A DNA stretch of 27,237 nt from CAZJPS01 sp964548055 (GCA_964548055.1 CAZJPS010000012.1:1-27237), one strand, 5' to 3'. Shown: positions 14,929 to 23,728, counted from the stretch's first letter. Translations and numbers: made by a program. Notes: generated by a model not told the origin, from the sequence alone.

Positions 14929-16746
14929 ATGAGTGCAGCTTCTTCATCGGTTCTCGTCAGCATGGGAAAGCTTCTCAAAAAGGTGGGAATCCACCCGTCG
15001 TACGTTGTGGTTCCTGTATTGCTTTCCTTTATAACAGCTTCATTGGAGGGAATAAGTATGACGCTGCTCATTCCAATGTTAGATGGGTTTTTGCGTAAAG
15101 ATTTTAGCTTCCTAAAGCAGACGCCAATTCTTGGGAATGTTATTGATTGGCTTCCGACTAGCATCACTGTCTCAGATAAAGAATTATTTGGTGTTCTCCT
15201 CACGTTCTTCCTCATCGTTTTCCTCCTTAAAAATATTCTGCGGTACGCCTCGGTGGTTTCTATGACGTACTTCGTACTGCGTTCTATTTACCATATACGG
15301 AAAGTACTTTTTGCCAGGTATTTGAGCTTTGGAAAAATGTTTTTTGATCGCACCAGCCTTGGGCATCACACTGCCATATTCTCGGAATTTTTATCCAACG
15401 CCATGCGGCCATTCTTTTCTATTGATGGCTTCATTAATTCACTGTTCTCGCTGATGGCGTCTGTCACTATCATGCTCTTTATTTCCTGGAAACTCACACT
15501 TATCACCATTCCGCTCTTTTTCATTCTGCATATTTCCATTCGTTCGATTCTTCGTAAAATCCGCTCTATTTCCAGTTCGCTTGCGCGCAGCACCAGCGCT
15601 CTCAGCCAAAAAACGGTAGATATTTTGGCAGCAATTCCGCTGGTGCAATCGTATAACATGCAGGGGAAGGAACGGGAGAACTACAAAAAGATCAGCGAAG
15701 GTAAAATTCGTTTAGATTTCCGGATGGCGATGGTGGAGCAAACCATTCGTCCGCTCCAGGAGCTCACTACTCTTGCTGCCATGCTCCTGCTCTTTACCCT
15801 CATGCTCTATTTCCTCGTGGAAGAGCAAGAGGCCGCAGCGCCATCGTTCCTAGTGTATTTCTATCTTGTGTATAATGCTTCCACAAAGCTTGGTACTGTT
15901 GTGGGTTTCCGCGGAAGTATGGCGACTGCCTCTGGGCCACTGCAGGAACTCACGCAGATTTTTGAGGATGACGATAAATTCTACGTACCAGAGGGGATGC
16001 AGACTTTCGGCGGACTTTCCCAAGAGATCGCTTTCAAAAAACTATCCTTCTCTTTTCCGGGTAATAAGCAGGTTCTGAAAGATCTTACCTTCACCATTAA
16101 AAAAGGAAGCCTCACGGCCATTGTGGGCCCCACGGGGGCAGGCAAAACCACCATCGCAAATCTTTTACTCCGCTTTTACGATTGCCCTCCGGGTACCTTG
16201 CTTATAGATGGCACCGATATCCGCGCATTCACCACAGGTTCATTGCGTGATCGCATGGCACTTGTGAGCCAGGAAACTACTCTACTGCACGATACTCTCC
16301 GTGCGAATATTGCGTACGGCGTCCCGGAGGCATCGGATGAAGAAGTGCAGGCAGTTATACGCCGTGCACGTTTAGAACAGTACGTGTCTGCGCTGCCAGA
16401 TGGCCTTGATACCGTTGTAGGGGATCGCGGTGTTCGTTTATCAGGCGGAGAAAAACAGCGCGTCTCCATCGCACGTGCGCTTTTGAAAAAAGCAGAAATT
16501 CTGATTCTGGATGAAGCTACGAGTGCACTCGATTCTCGCACAGAGCAGTTAGTACAAGAAGCGATTGATGATGCCATCACCGGCCGTACCGCCATTGTGA
16601 TTGCCCACCGCCTTTCCACCATTCGGCACGCGGATATGATTGTGGTTCTGGAAGGAGGAAAATGCAGCGAAGCTGGATCTCTGCAGCAATTGCTGGATAA
16701 GAAAGGGAGGTTTCATGAGTACTGGGAGGCTCAAAAATTCAGTTAA
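14929..16746 (+). CDS. ABC-type exporter half-transporter (MsbA/LipA-type)
   Basis: The 605-residue protein fuses an N-terminal six-helix transmembrane domain (about 20-345) to a C-terminal ATPase, and works as a homodimer. The ATPase has Walker A GPTGAGKTT (400-408), the signature LSGGEKQ (504-510), Walker B ILILDEATSALD with Asp528 and Glu529, and the H-loop His560. Such exporters flip lipids, lipid-linked oligosaccharides or peptides across the membrane. Between glycosyltransferases, a lipid-linked glycan is the likely cargo. No separate permease gene or carbohydrate-binding domain is present, so it is not a Wzm/Wzt pair. All catalytic motifs are intact. Confidence 0.95.
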   Translation: MSAASSSVLVSMGKLLKKVGIHPSYVVVPVLLSFITASLEGISMTLLIPMLDGFLRKDFSFLKQTPILGNVIDWLPTSITVSDKELFGVLLTFFLIVFLLKNILRYASVVSMTYFVLRSIYHIRKVLFARYLSFGKMFFDRTSLGHHTAIFSEFLSNAMRPFFSIDGFINSLFSLMASVTIMLFISWKLTLITIPLFFILHISIRSILRKIRSISSSLARSTSALSQKTVDILAAIPLVQSYNMQGKERENYKKISEGKIRLDFRMAMVEQTIRPLQELTTLAAMLLLFTLMLYFLVEEQEAAAPSFLVYFYLVYNASTKLGTVVGFRGSMATASGPLQELTQIFEDDDKFYVPEGMQTFGGLSQEIAFKKLSFSFPGNKQVLKDLTFTIKKGSLTAIVGPTGAGKTTIANLLLRFYDCPPGTLLIDGTDIRAFTTGSLRDRMALVSQETTLLHDTLRANIAYGVPEASDEEVQAVIRRARLEQYVSALPDGLDTVVGDRGVRLSGGEKQRVSIARALLKKAEILILDEATSALDSRTEQLVQEAIDDAITGRTAIVIAHRLSTIRHADMIVVLEGGKCSEAGSLQQLLDKKGRFHEYWEAQKFS

Positions 16747-16807
16747 TGGAACATCCAAGGTACTTCGAGCACCATAAATTCTAGAAGTCAGATAACATCA
16801 GCGTGTG

Positions 16808-16836
16808 TGTACACGATGTTTGTGATTCGGTAGACT
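16808..16836 (+). promoter_or_regulatory. Promoter with overlapping dyad before the small membrane protein gene
   Basis: TGTACA (16808-16813), a 17-base spacer, TAGACT (16831-16836), 7 bases and then the GTG at 16844. A dyad overlaps the -35: AACAT (16794-16798) pairs with ATGTT (16816-16820), and CGTGT with ACACG. No T-run follows, so an operator fits better than a terminator. Confidence 0.45.
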
Positions 16837-16843
16837 CTCTTAA

Positions 16844-17209
16844 GTGAGTAAGATCAGCAACCCTCAGCCGCGCCGTCCGATTCTTATTACAATTATCTGC
16901 GTGTTGGGCTTTCTTGGTGCGGCACTAATCTTGTCAGGTTTTTTGTTTTTTCCAGTGCAACTAAGTAATCAACTCAGTGTTCAATACGGTGCTATATTCA
17001 TGCCTTTGAGTGTATGTATTTGTGGAGCTGGATTCATTGGACTTATCGGCCTTTGGCAAATGCGGCGTTGGGGAATGTATACGTATGTAACTAGTCTTAT
17101 TCTTGGTACAATCTTGGGACTACTTTTCGGTATAAGTGACGTGGTTTCCTATGTGATTACATTTCTTACTATTGTCATTATTTTCAAGTATTCGAAACAA
17201 ATGCGCTGA
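16844..17209 (+). CDS. Small four-helix membrane protein, unknown function
   Basis: This 121-residue protein is not one I recognise. After a basic N-terminus (MSKISNPQPRRP) come four hydrophobic segments, at about 12-37, 49-73, 78-97 and 98-118, ending in a basic tail. Such small four-helix proteins can be flippase-like, but sequence alone does not show this. The GTG start is chosen because TAGACT and a -35-like TGTACA stand at the spacing used by other genes here. It is followed by a 95-base spacer with no gene. Confidence 0.65.
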   Translation: MSKISNPQPRRPILITIICVLGFLGAALILSGFLFFPVQLSNQLSVQYGAIFMPLSVCICGAGFIGLIGLWQMRRWGMYTYVTSLILGTILGLLFGISDVVSYVITFLTIVIIFKYSKQMR

Positions 17210-17289
17210 ATACCTTCCTGTAATTTGCCTTCTATACCCTGGAATTCGCTGTATCACATCTAAGGGTGGATTGAACTGGGATTCTCCCC

Positions 17290-17295
17290 TAGGAT
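17290..17295 (+). promoter_or_regulatory. -10-like TAGGAT before the gene at 17305
   Basis: TAGGAT ends 9 bases before the ATG. The surrounding bases (17268-17304) resemble part of a minus-strand tRNA, but no cloverleaf can be folded. Confidence 0.35.
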
Positions 17296-17304
17296 GCCTG
17301 CGCT

Positions 17305-18450
17305 ATGAAGAATACGTCAGTTGCCATCGTTCTCACTACCATTAATGGGGGAGAGATTATCAAAAACCTTACTTCGAATCTTTTAAAGCATGGTCATCAG
17401 GATCGCGTGAAGATTTATGCTATTCCGGATCTTCCTACTCCCAAGGAATTTTATACGACGTGTAAAACAGAAGCGGACAAAGGCTGCGGGATTTTTTATC
17501 CCACGATGGAAGAACAAGAGGTGTTTTTGAAAACGCTTCCTGATTGCCCTCCTATTCCAGAAAGGACAGATAACCGAAGAAATGTGGGGTTTTTGATGGC
17601 TGTGCGCGATAAAGCGGATGTGCTTCTCTCATTGGATGATGATAATTTTTACGATGCGGATACAGATTTCATCACGGATCATGTAAAGAATCTTGAGAAG
17701 TCGAATACAGCACTTCCTGTTGTAGAAAGCAGCAATGGATTTTTTAACTGCTGTAAGCCGCTCCATACAAAAGTATCGTGTGAAGTGTATCCGCGCGGGT
17801 ATCCACTTCGGCCTCGGCACCAGCCAGTGGAGGTATCAGAGCAAAAAAACCAGAATCTTCCTACATGGATCAACGCGGGATTGTGGATTGAATCGCCGGA
17901 TATCGATGCATTTGAATGGCTTAGCTTTGGCCAAGCAGCAAGATCCGATGGATGGACGGAATCGAACTATCGGTTAGCACTCTCCACCTGGTGCCCCGTC
18001 AATTCTCAGAATACGACTCTCTTACAAGAATTGATTCCCGCGTATTACTTTCTTCCGATGAGAAGTCAGTTCTTAGAACTGCCTATCGATCGGCATGGAG
18101 ATATTCTCAGTGGATACTTTGCCCTCAAAGTAGCCAAGGTACACGGGGCAACGGTGAACTTTGGAAGCCCGATTGCGCGCCATATTCGTAACCAACACGA
18201 TTACGCCAAAGATTGCAGCCGCGAGATGCTTTTCCTTTCTGTGCTGGATGAATTCTTGGAGTGGCTGATGGCAGTGAATCTTCAAAAGGGGACAGTATCG
18301 GAAACGTACAGTCATTTAGCTCAGGAGTTGGAATCCCAGTCCGACAAGTTTAAGGGGGCCACGTGGACTCCTGGTATGCGCCGTCACTTCCAGTTTATGG
18401 CGGAGTGTATGAGAAAGTGGGTGAGAACGGTGGATATGCTGGGTGCGTAA
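17305..18450 (+). CDS. GT-A-type glycosyltransferase resembling RGP / DUF288 (STELLO) proteins
   Basis: The 381-residue soluble protein opens with VAIVLTTING (6-15). RRNVGFLMAVRDKAD (91-105) leads into LSLDDDN (109-114), an acidic DDDN metal site of GT-A type. The later motif DRHGDILSGYFALKVAKVHG (262-281) and the following FGSPIARHIRNQHDYAKD recall two families: reversibly glycosylated polypeptides (UDP-arabinopyranose mutases) and DUF288/STELLO proteins. I cannot decide between these two from motifs alone. It may be a glycosyltransferase or a sugar mutase. The DDDN and the paired Asp262/Asp266 look intact. It is the middle gene of a run of three in the same direction, each with its own -10-like box. 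Confidence 0.65.
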   Translation: MKNTSVAIVLTTINGGEIIKNLTSNLLKHGHQDRVKIYAIPDLPTPKEFYTTCKTEADKGCGIFYPTMEEQEVFLKTLPDCPPIPERTDNRRNVGFLMAVRDKADVLLSLDDDNFYDADTDFITDHVKNLEKSNTALPVVESSNGFFNCCKPLHTKVSCEVYPRGYPLRPRHQPVEVSEQKNQNLPTWINAGLWIESPDIDAFEWLSFGQAARSDGWTESNYRLALSTWCPVNSQNTTLLQELIPAYYFLPMRSQFLELPIDRHGDILSGYFALKVAKVHGATVNFGSPIARHIRNQHDYAKDCSREMLFLSVLDEFLEWLMAVNLQKGTVSETYSHLAQELESQSDKFKGATWTPGMRRHFQFMAECMRKWVRTVDMLGA

Positions 18451-18479
18451 AATCTGCATCCTGAGAGCATAAAGATGGA

Positions 18480-18485
18480 TATACT
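18480..18485 (+). promoter_or_regulatory. -10-like TATACT before the gene at 18492
   Basis: TATACT abuts a GTG at 18486 and ends 6 bases before a second in-frame GTG at 18492. The second start fits the spacing seen elsewhere. Confidence 0.5.
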
Positions 18486-18491
18486 GTGCAG

Positions 18492-19736
18492 GTGACCGCT
18501 CTCACTCCTCCGCGCCGGCTGATTATCGTATCTACCGATATTCCGCATGCTCATTCATTTGCAGGCCTGAGCGCCAGCATGATGACGCTCTTTGGATACA
18601 TTGAGCATTTTGCCAAGGCTGGATGGCCTATCCTGCATCTCATCCTGTCCGATCGTCCACGCAGAAATCCAGAAAGCTTGGCGGCTTATAAGAAAGAAAT
18701 TGCGCAGTGGCCGCATGTGGAAGTACTTGTGTGGGAAGAAGCAGGATTTTTACAGCCTCGCTCTCGTTCTTATCAACAATTCCGTTCTCTACCCTTACCA
18801 GGGTCTATCGAAACTTCTTTAAAAGCATTCCAACCCGATGCCATCTTTTGTTTGGATGTGTTTGCAGCAAGCGTACTGGAGAATACCGCTATTGCTCCTG
18901 TCCTCACACAAGTACACGATCCAAAGTTTCAAACACTCTGGTACCACGCTTTGTATGAAGCTAAGGAACACCCTCGTTTCCTGCTGCAACTTCCCATCAA
19001 TTATCTGCGTTCTCATCTGTGGGCACAGTTTTACAAGCGAACACTTAGGCATGCTGCACGCGTGATTACGGTAGCCAAGTCTACAGAGGGCCAAATCAAA
19101 AACTTAGGAGTAGAGGCACGGTACGTTCCTATGGCCTGGCCGGAAGAAGAAGGTAAAGAGAAGCAAGTAGCACTACGAGCGGAACCATCCTTTCTCTTTT
19201 TAGGGAATTTATCGGGGCTTGGTTCGCGCTCGGCGCTCCACTTTCTGCTGGATCGCCTGTATCCACATTTAGTTACTCGTTTTGGGGAAGGGAAATTCAC
19301 ACTCTTCATCTGTGGAGCACATACACTTCCAAAGTGGGTGAAAGACAAAATCGCTCCTATGCGTGAAGTGCAGTTTTTAGGATTCGTGGATGATTTAGCG
19401 TCTCTTATGCGCTCGTGCCACGGTGTGCTTGCTCCCATGGATGTAAAAGTGGGGAACCGTACACGCATCATCACTGCCATGGCACTGGGCGTTCCCGTGA
19501 TTGCGCACAGCAACACAGCCCTTGGGAATCCGGCATTAGTGGATTCTGTTACGTGCTACCTCGCGAACGACCCGGTACAGTTTGCTGAGCGCATGGAGAG
19601 AGCTTTCCGTAGAGGTCCAGAAGTTTTGGAGATCATTCAAAAAGCGAGAATAGTGTTTGATACCCAATTCCGTCCCGATAGCGCAACAGAGCTTCTAGCG
19701 CAGGAAATTCAAACAATGATCAGTCATCCAAAATAA
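18492..19736 (+). CDS. GT-B glycosyltransferase, GT4-like
   Basis: The protein of about 414 residues has an N-terminal Rossmann half (LIIVSTDIPHAHSFAG) and a hinge with VITVAKSTEGQIKNLGVEARYVPM. The C-terminal donor-binding half reads FLFLGNLSGLGSRSALHFL, VQFLGFVDDLASLMRSCHGVLAPM and KVGNRTRIITAMALGVPVIA. These match the Glyco_trans_4/Glyco_trans_1_4 type found in exopolysaccharide systems, where the last motif replaces the classical EX7E. Its substrate is unknown. I use GTG 18492 rather than 18486 because TATACT is then 6 bases away. Its stop lies 10 bases from the convergent dehydrogenase stop. Confidence 0.85.
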   Translation: MTALTPPRRLIIVSTDIPHAHSFAGLSASMMTLFGYIEHFAKAGWPILHLILSDRPRRNPESLAAYKKEIAQWPHVEVLVWEEAGFLQPRSRSYQQFRSLPLPGSIETSLKAFQPDAIFCLDVFAASVLENTAIAPVLTQVHDPKFQTLWYHALYEAKEHPRFLLQLPINYLRSHLWAQFYKRTLRHAARVITVAKSTEGQIKNLGVEARYVPMAWPEEEGKEKQVALRAEPSFLFLGNLSGLGSRSALHFLLDRLYPHLVTRFGEGKFTLFICGAHTLPKWVKDKIAPMREVQFLGFVDDLASLMRSCHGVLAPMDVKVGNRTRIITAMALGVPVIAHSNTALGNPALVDSVTCYLANDPVQFAERMERAFRRGPEVLEIIQKARIVFDTQFRPDSATELLAQEIQTMISHPK

Positions 19737-19746
19737 AACATGGTCA

Positions 19747-20691
19747 TCACGAGAGCTGATGAACTAGTTTCTCTGCAATACATACGTCCGTCGCCTTCCT
19801 CGCTTCTTCCGTCATCCCACCAATATGTGGTGTAATAAGGACATTGTCGTGATCTTTGGCGTATTGCACGAGCGGATCTTTGGATACATCGCCCTTCGCA
19901 TCTAGTTCGGATGACAACACGTCCGTTGCGTAGCCTGCAATTGTTCCTTCCTTCAGGGCTTTCAGGAGATCCTTCTCGTGCACTAATTTACCTCTCGCTG
20001 TATTGATAAGTACAGCGGAAGGTTTCATGAGTGCCAAGGCTTTTGCATCAATCATATTTTCGGTATCGCTTGCAAGATGTACATGTAAAGACACCACATC
20101 ACTTTCTTGCAGTAGTTGATGCAAGCTCACATTTTCCCACGTGCCATCCACGTTCTCTTTAGGATCGCACCCAAGCACGCGCATGCCAAACACTTGGCCG
20201 TAACGCATCATCATGGTTCCAAGGCGCCCCATACCTATTATTCCAAGAGTAAGGCCGGAAATGGAATGTCCTCTAAATGCATCGCGGTTCCATTCTCCTT
20301 TTTTCACAGAATCCGAAGCGGGGACAATGTGGCGTAGCAAAGAAATCATGAGTCCAAATGCCAGCTCTGCGGTAGGAGTAATGCCTTTCAGAAATTCTTC
20401 TTCTCCCCGAAGGCTGACAACAGAAATACCTTTTTTTCCAGCGTATTCTGTATCGATGTGATCGAGGCCTGTAGTGGCCGTGGCAATTATTTTTAAGCGC
20501 GGTGCTTCGTCAATGATCTTCTGATCTATGTTCATGCCAATTCCAACGATGAGAATGGTGGCCCTCGTAAGATGGGATTGTAGTTCCTTATCATTTTTTT
20601 CAATGCATTCCACTGTTCCAAGAGGTTTCAAAATGTTCACAGCTTCAGCAGCAAAAGAAGAGCCGAGCGTGACAAGAATGGTCTGTTTCAT
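19747..20691 (-). CDS. D-isomer-specific 2-hydroxyacid dehydrogenase in a neu cassette
   Basis: The 314-residue NAD(P)-dependent enzyme interconverts a 2-keto acid and a D-2-hydroxyacid. The cofactor fold has LGIIGMGRLG (149-158). Catalytic residues are Arg233 (NTARG), Glu262 (DVLSSE) and His289 (TPHIGG), all present. Phosphoglycerate, lactate and glyoxylate dehydrogenases share this pattern. Its start overlaps the cytidylyltransferase stop by four bases, so it is the last gene of the neuBCA operon. That is unusual: the enzyme may act on the 2-keto sugar acid itself, on a pyruvate- or lactate-type substituent, or on serine supply. All three are inference. It ends 10 bases from the convergent GT-B gene. 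Confidence 0.9.
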   Translation of the reverse strand: MKQTILVTLGSSFAAEAVNILKPLGTVECIEKNDKELQSHLTRATILIVGIGMNIDQKIIDEAPRLKIIATATTGLDHIDTEYAGKKGISVVSLRGEEEFLKGITPTAELAFGLMISLLRHIVPASDSVKKGEWNRDAFRGHSISGLTLGIIGMGRLGTMMMRYGQVFGMRVLGCDPKENVDGTWENVSLHQLLQESDVVSLHVHLASDTENMIDAKALALMKPSAVLINTARGKLVHEKDLLKALKEGTIAGYATDVLSSELDAKGDVSKDPLVQYAKDHDNVLITPHIGGMTEEARKATDVCIAEKLVHQLS

Positions 20692-21389
20692 AGACGATGA
20701 CGTAAAAAATGCTGTGCCAGGGCAACATCGAACATATCATTAATATCGACAGATTGTTCTCTTGGCATGATATGTGGGCGGGAGATCTTTCCAAACAAGT
20801 CGCCCTTCATCAAAAGTTCAGTTTTTGTTAAATAAATTGCCGCGTTGCGCTTCCACACTGCTTCCGCATTTGAAGGTTTCACTGATTGTGTTCCTTCTTC
20901 TTCTAATAGTGGAAGAATTTCATCATTCTCAATCTTCTTTAGTTTTTTGATAGAAAAATCCGAAAGCTGCACCATGCTCATAACGGAATCTGCTCCTGTG
21001 TCCACTATTTTTTGGATGGATTGATCAATATCTTCCGCTGTTCTGAGTGGAGAAGTAGGCTGTAAAATCATCGCATAATCAAAGGTTTCTCCCTTCTGTA
21101 ATAGTTCTGTGATGGCGTGCTGCACAACCGCGATGGACGTGGTTGTGTCCTCCGCTAATGCTTGCGGCCTCATAAAAGGAACATCTGCACCTAAAGACTT
21201 TGAGATGTGGGCAATTTCTGGGTCTTCTGTAGAAACGATTGTTCGTGTGAGGCATTGGCTCTTTTGCGCAGCTTCAATTGTATAGGAAATGAGTGGTTTG
21301 CCAGAAAGCTGCATAATATTTTTACGCGGAATCCCTTTGGAACCTCCGCGCGCGGTAATGATGCCGAGGATGCGTTTTCCTTTATACAT
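20688..21389 (-). CDS. neuA: CMP-nonulosonic acid synthetase (acylneuraminate cytidylyltransferase)
   Basis: This enzyme activates a sialic-acid-like sugar with CTP, giving the CMP-sugar used by sialyltransferases. The 233-residue protein has the CTP-binding loop ARGGSKGIPRKN (13-24), ILQPTSPLRT (108-117) and the C-terminal SVDINDMFDVALAQ. These correspond to the family's key arginine/lysine loop and acidic metal site. Length matches single-domain NeuA/LegF/PseF enzymes, so there is no fused esterase. The ATG overlaps the end of the 2-epimerase gene by eight bases and its own TGA overlaps the dehydrogenase start. Which sugar it uses (Neu5Ac, legionaminic or another) is not decided by motifs. 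Confidence 0.92.
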   Translation of the reverse strand: MYKGKRILGIITARGGSKGIPRKNIMQLSGKPLISYTIEAAQKSQCLTRTIVSTEDPEIAHISKSLGADVPFMRPQALAEDTTTSIAVVQHAITELLQKGETFDYAMILQPTSPLRTAEDIDQSIQKIVDTGADSVMSMVQLSDFSIKKLKKIENDEILPLLEEEGTQSVKPSNAEAVWKRNAAIYLTKTELLMKGDLFGKISRPHIMPREQSVDINDMFDVALAQHFLRHRL

Positions 21390-22542
21390 GTGCGTCGTGG
21401 AATTTCTTTTGCGTGTAGAGCTCTACAGAGGTGAGAGTATCCACAATTTTTTTGGCGCACTGATCTTTAAAATACATAGTGCTCTTCGGGTACTGGCCAT
21501 GCTTCACCTGCTTCTGTATGGCCTCTCCAATGTGTGTTGGATCGTAATCAGTATCAATCACGCTTGGTCCACGCATGCGGCCCTGTTGGCGCAGTCCTAC
21601 GTTTACTACAGGCACGCCCAGGTATCCCGCCTCTTTAATACCCGCAGATGAATTGCCGATGAGACACGCAGAACGTTTAAGAATTGCTGTGAACACATCA
21701 GGTTGCACATATTTGAGGAACCTCATTTTCTTAGGATTTTCTGTTTCGCGGAACACACGGATCGCTTTGGCTACATCATCCGTTCCGGCATCCACATTCG
21801 GCCAGAACCAGATCACTTGCAGTCCTGTTTTTTGCACGGCATGCAGCAAAATATCGGTGTGCTTTCGGTTTTCTTCATCCGTCGTCACCGGATGATGCAT
21901 TACGAGCAGAAACGGCTCTTTTTCAATATCCAAATCATCGCCCACACCTGTTGCATTCACGTCTTTGGATGTAACCGCTACGGTCTCTTCCGCAATGCCT
22001 TCCAATTCGGGGCATCCTACATCAAACACGTACGCAGGATTCTCACCCATCCGTATCACACGATTACGAGATTCCTCGTTTGTGGCCAAATGAATATGTG
22101 CAAGCTTTGTGATGGCATGGCGTACTGATTCATCAATACTTCCAGAAATATCACCGCCCTCTAAGTGAGCAATCGTGATATTCATGTATGCCGCAGCAAT
22201 GGCAGCCGCAAGCACTTCATACCTATCTCCTCGGAGAAATACGATATCAGGTTCAAGATTATCAAATACCGTTGCAAATTCAGAAAGGCCGATGCCCGTT
22301 GTTTTAGCCATCGCAACTGTACCGCCTCCCGCGAGTGTCATGATGATTCTTTCATCATACTTGATGCCATCTTTTTCCATAGAAGACACCACATCCCCGT
22401 ACTGAGGAAGAATGGCAGATGCGCCGATGACAATTTGCAGCTCTACATCTTTTCTCTTTTTCAATTCCTGCAAAATTTTCCTACTACGTGTGTAGTGGAT
22501 GTGAGAAGTGATGACAAAGCAGATTTTGCGCTTGGAAGGCAT
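21382..22542 (-). CDS. neuC: UDP-N-acetylglucosamine 2-epimerase, hydrolysing (NeuC/LegG type)
   Basis: NeuC releases ManNAc from UDP-GlcNAc; LegG does the same with a diamino-sugar. The 386-residue protein has a GT-B-like fold with FLRGDRYEVLAAA (102-114), AHLEGGDISGSIDESVRHA (125-143) and a later IGNSSAGIKEAG plus VVNVGLRQQGR that bind the uridine diphosphate. Length fits the hydrolysing class. No PglF-type dehydratase or PglE-type aminotransferase lies in the window, which would favour a Neu5Ac-like route over legionaminic acid. They could be elsewhere. The start is 2 bases after the neuB stop, without a Shine-Dalgarno sequence. Confidence 0.93.
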   Translation of the reverse strand: MPSKRKICFVITSHIHYTRSRKILQELKKRKDVELQIVIGASAILPQYGDVVSSMEKDGIKYDERIIMTLAGGGTVAMAKTTGIGLSEFATVFDNLEPDIVFLRGDRYEVLAAAIAAAYMNITIAHLEGGDISGSIDESVRHAITKLAHIHLATNEESRNRVIRMGENPAYVFDVGCPELEGIAEETVAVTSKDVNATGVGDDLDIEKEPFLLVMHHPVTTDEENRKHTDILLHAVQKTGLQVIWFWPNVDAGTDDVAKAIRVFRETENPKKMRFLKYVQPDVFTAILKRSACLIGNSSAGIKEAGYLGVPVVNVGLRQQGRMRGPSVIDTDYDPTHIGEAIQKQVKHGQYPKSTMYFKDQCAKKIVDTLTSVELYTQKKFHDAHV

Positions 22543-22544
22543 AG

Positions 22545-23678
22545 TTACGCGAGGAGGTCTTTCGTAAACGGATCGTATTGTCTCATATTTCTTGTAATTC
22601 TCCTTCCTAGAATTGCTTCAAATTCCTGTGATGGAAGCCCCGTACTTTGCATCTGTGGGCGCATGGCAGCAATCATATCTTTTTGCAGAACTGTTCCTGC
22701 TTCCAAATCCTTGAATGCCACGAGCGTTTTAAGGAAATATGGCCTAAATTGATTGGTTGCTCCTTCTAATTCTTTTGATGATTCACCCAAATACGGAGAA
22801 GGATCGATATCTTTATACGCTCCGGAGCGAATCGCTTTCACCATCGAAGTCATTTCTGCAGGCGTCATGGATACTTTGTGATCAGGACCCCACACATCGC
22901 GCGACATGGAGAAATGTTTTTCAATCACTCTCGCTCCCACTTTGACCGCTGCCAACGCAACATCATGCCCCAATGAGTGATCAGAAAATCCGATGATCGC
23001 CTTGGGGTATGTATTTTGCAGATGCGTAATCGTGGAAAGATTGAAGAACTCCGGCGGACACGGATATTTACTCACGCAGTAGAGAATCGTCAGCGTCAGT
23101 GCAGCATCTTGCCCCGCATGCACATACCGAACGACTTCATCTAATTCTCTCAAGCTCACCATCCCCGTCGACATCATCATCGGCTTTTTTGTAGAAAACA
23201 GATAATCCAAAAGCACATGATCCTGTACATCCCCCGAAGCGATTTTCCAGAGAGGAACATCCAGTTTTTGAAGCTTCTGTGCAGACTTTCTACTCATCGG
23301 CGTAGAAAAGAACAGAACATTTTTTTTGTCGCAGTAATTTTTCAGTTCCTTCCAAAAAGCCAGAGGGGTGGCATCTGTATTGCGCTTTACCCAGCTATAA
23401 CGATCTTTTTCTTTAAAGTGAGGGGATTTAATATCCACGGGCAATTGCTCATCTTCCACTTCGTGCGTCTGAAATTTTACAGCGTCTACTCCCGCTGCAT
23501 GGGCCTCATCAATCATTTTTTTCGCATTCGAAAGATATTCTTCCATCGGCCTGTCTTCTTCCGTTTGAATGAAGTTCTTCCCGATGTCTGCGATTACAAA
23601 AATGTCGTCTTTCGAAGGAGGAAATGCAAAGATCTTGCTGCTCATATATGGCTGTACAGAGACGAAAAGTTCACCCAC
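22545..23678 (-). CDS. neuB: N-acetylneuraminate synthase family protein (NeuB)
   Basis: NeuB condenses a mannosamine derivative with phosphoenolpyruvate to a nine-carbon acid. With numbering from GTG 23678, KFQTHEVEDE (68-77), KIASGD (144-149), STGM (169-172), DHS with His233 and EKHF with His254 (the metal histidines) are present. A C-terminal SAF domain follows (about 315-377). The normally invariant opening IAEIGxNHxG reads IADIGKNFIQ here (29-38), so the Glu is Asp and the following His is lost. This points to a divergent subfamily or altered substrate. GTG 23678 has GGAG 6 bases upstream. ATG 23645 is the alternative and also gives a normal NeuB N-terminus. Confidence 0.9.
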   Translation of the reverse strand: MGELFVSVQPYMSSKIFAFPPSKDDIFVIADIGKNFIQTEEDRPMEEYLSNAKKMIDEAHAAGVDAVKFQTHEVEDEQLPVDIKSPHFKEKDRYSWVKRNTDATPLAFWKELKNYCDKKNVLFFSTPMSRKSAQKLQKLDVPLWKIASGDVQDHVLLDYLFSTKKPMMMSTGMVSLRELDEVVRYVHAGQDAALTLTILYCVSKYPCPPEFFNLSTITHLQNTYPKAIIGFSDHSLGHDVALAAVKVGARVIEKHFSMSRDVWGPDHKVSMTPAEMTSMVKAIRSGAYKDIDPSPYLGESSKELEGATNQFRPYFLKTLVAFKDLEAGTVLQKDMIAAMRPQMQSTGLPSQEFEAILGRRITRNMRQYDPFTKDLLA

Positions 23679-23728
23679 ACCTTACTCCATGCCTTTTGCT
23701 ATTTCCATGCGATCTTTTTGTAAGAATC

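Noticed and set aside
16794..16820. Stem-loop as terminator of the ABC exporter gene
   Set aside because: No T-run follows and it overlaps the -35 of the next gene, so an operator or chance dyad is more likely.
17268..17304. A stretch that resembles the 3' half of a minus-strand tRNA (GGTGGATTGAACTGGG and following)
   Set aside because: The T-arm does not pair and no acceptor or D-arm can be found, so at best it is a decayed fragment. I do not report a tRNA.
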